Assembly: GCF_947503385.1 (NCBI RefSeq)
Contig: NZ_CANNDO010000004.1
Span: 186,001 to 250,000 of the forward strand
Direction: 5' to 3'
DNA from: an uncultured Tateyamaria sp.
GTDB lineage: Bacteria; Pseudomonadota; Alphaproteobacteria; Rhodobacterales; Rhodobacteraceae
DNA length: 64,000 nucleotides
The notes under the pieces were generated by a model. That model did not search any database and was not told the origin of the DNA. It was given only the letters and a program-made list of their open reading frames with translations. Both the position numbers and the translations under genes were made by a program. Below, in pieces: positions 62,811-64,000 of the stretch; the stretch's first letter is position 1; every line of letters begins with the position of its first letter.

Positions 62811-64000
62811 ATGCAGGATTGGTTAACTGAACACCCCGACATCCGCGCCCTGCGTGTGGCCGCGTCCGATCTGAACGGTGTGGCGCGTGGCAAGCGCGTG
62901 CCGGTGTCGTCCGGAGCCAAGGCGCTTGCCGGGTCGATGCGGTTTCCCAAATCGGTGCTGAACCTCGACATTCAGGGCGAGGATATCGAGGACAGCCCGC
63001 TGGTGCTGGCTTCGGGAGATCAGGATGGCGTGCTGCGCCCCACGGAGCGTGGATTTGTACCGCTGCCATGGCTTGAGACACCCACGGCGCTGCTGCCGGT
63101 GTGGATGTATGACGAGGCCGGCGCGCCCTTTGCCGGTGATCCGCGCCATGCGCTTGCGGCGGTCGACGCGCGATTGGCGGGGCTCGGGTTGCGGCCCGTC
63201 GCAGCGGTGGAACTAGAATTTTTTCTGATCGACGATCGTGGCGACGCGCTGCGCGTGCCCGCGTCGCCACGGTCCGGCAAGCGCCGCATCGCCGGTGAGA
63301 TTCTCAGCCTGCGCCTGCTTGACCAGTTCGATGCGTTTTTTACCGAGCTTTACGATGGTTGCGCTGCCATGGGCATCCCGGCGGATGCAACAATATCGGA
63401 AAGCGGTTTGGGCCAGTTCGAGGTCACGCTCGCCCATCAGGACGGCGCGCTGAAAGTGGCCGATGATGCGTGGCTGTTCAAAATGTTGGCCAAGGGGCTG
63501 GCCCGCAAGCACGGCTTCTGTGCCACCTTTATGGCCAAGCCATATGCGGATTATGCGGGGACCGGTATGCATATGCACGCTTCGCTGCTCGACGACGTGG
63601 GGCGCAACGTGTTTGATGACGGCGGCCCGGAAGGGGCCGTGATGCTGCGGCACGCGATTGCGGGATGTCTGTCTGCAATGCCCGGCAGCACCCTGATCTT
63701 TGCGCCGCACGCCAATTCCTACGACCGGATGGTGCCAGGCGCACATGCGCCCACCGGCATGGCATGGGCCTATGAAAACCGGACCGCCGCGATCCGGGTC
63801 CCCGGTGGCCCGCCTGCCGCACGGCGAATCGAACACCGGATGGCGGGCGGAGACATCAACCCGTATCTGATGCTGGCCGCAGTGCTGGGAGCCATGGCAA
63901 ACGGAATCGAGGACGGCGTGATGCCGCCCGCGCCGATCACGGGCAACGCCTATGAACAGGACCTGCCACAGGTCCCCGCCACATGGGACGCCGCCATAGA
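62811..64000 (+). CDS. Glutamine synthetase family protein (gamma-glutamylpolyamine-type), C-terminus cut
   Basis: About 397 residues are in the window and the frame remains open at the end. Reads MQDWLTEHPDIRALRVAASD, with DLNGVARGKRVP (N-terminal GS domain) and the catalytic domain: AAVELEFFLID, TISESGLGQFEVTLA, AKPYADYAGTGMHMHASLLD, FAPHANSYDRMVPGAHAPT and IEHRMAGGDINPYLMLAA. This subgroup covers gamma-glutamyl-putrescine/ethanolamide and related ligases rather than true GlnA. It follows the ABC set, so it may activate the imported amine or amino acid. Confidence 0.88.
   Translation, partial: MQDWLTEHPDIRALRVAASDLNGVARGKRVPVSSGAKALAGSMRFPKSVLNLDIQGEDIEDSPLVLASGDQDGVLRPTERGFVPLPWLETPTALLPVWMYDEAGAPFAGDPRHALAAVDARLAGLGLRPVAAVELEFFLIDDRGDALRVPASPRSGKRRIAGEILSLRLLDQFDAFFTELYDGCAAMGIPADATISESGLGQFEVTLAHQDGALKVADDAWLFKMLAKGLARKHGFCATFMAKPYADYAGTGMHMHASLLDDVGRNVFDDGGPEGAVMLRHAIAGCLSAMPGSTLIFAPHANSYDRMVPGAHAPTGMAWAYENRTAAIRVPGGPPAARRIEHRMAGGDINPYLMLAAVLGAMANGIEDGVMPPAPITGNAYEQDLPQVPATWDAAI

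Overview
This window is a GC-rich stretch of an alphaproteobacterial chromosome, most likely Rhodobacterales (Roseobacter group). The evidence is the family content (TRAP transporter, a Hint-domain secreted protein, DUF2842/DUF2244/DUF2065 proteins, a Co-type nitrile hydratase, an NuoE-NuoF type formate dehydrogenase beta chain), two perfect CtrA boxes (TTAA-N7-TTAA) and an alphaproteobacterial LexA box (GTTC-N7-GTTC). No rRNA, CRISPR array, transposase or prophage module was seen. One tRNA gene (Leu, anticodon GAG) is present.

Layout. 1-5.7 kb: catabolic cluster with an amidohydrolase (cut by the window edge), a LysR regulator, a divergent DctPQM TRAP transporter and an N-acyl-D-amino-acid deacylase. 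A perfect inverted repeat lies between the regulator and the transporter. 5.7-9.5 kb: tRNA-Leu, a peptidoglycan-binding protein, small membrane proteins, a LytTR regulator and lipB. 9.5-16.5 kb: a lamin-tail/Hint protein, ctaD, a second peptidoglycan-binding paralogue, DUF2244, a YqeY protein and carA. 16.5-21.3 kb: a membrane glycosyltransferase with a CtrA box, an orphan formate dehydrogenase beta chain and an AlkB-type hydroxylase. 21.3-27.4 kb: xseA and purD flanked by two paralogous four-cysteine exported proteins, a ferredoxin operon, and a LexA-controlled fragment of the error-prone polymerase DnaE2. 27.4-33.6 kb: one long co-directional run rpiA-gor-hflK-hflC-DUF2065-degP for redox and envelope protein quality control. 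33.7-43.8 kb: an EF-hand protein, a GST, sdaA, an unrecognised 336-residue protein, an EamA transporter, thiamine pyrophosphokinase, a very acidic 738-residue protein and purA. 43.9-47.8 kb: nitrile hydratase genes (activator, beta, alpha), secG and pyrG.

47.8-52.4 kb is the most notable region. A YcaO cyclodehydratase/thioamidase, a TfuA partner with a long extra C-terminal domain and a gluzincin metalloprotease are translationally coupled (ATGA and GTGA overlaps). A 198-residue protein ending in five perfect YSGGKA repeats follows. This has the form of a peptide- or protein-backbone modification system with its own candidate substrate and protease, and I recognise no described member with this tail. 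It should be read as a hypothesis drawn from gene order and motifs.

52.4-64 kb: a GNAT enzyme and a class III cyclase with TPRs (opposite strand), a YjhX-family protein, a Tat-exported dioxygenase-like protein with a haem-type membrane partner, rlmJ, two TerB paralogues, a PhnD-like protein, and a polar amino-acid ABC transporter that leads into a glutamine synthetase-family gene cut by the window end. A roughly 33-bp repeat occurs upstream of both purA and this last gene.
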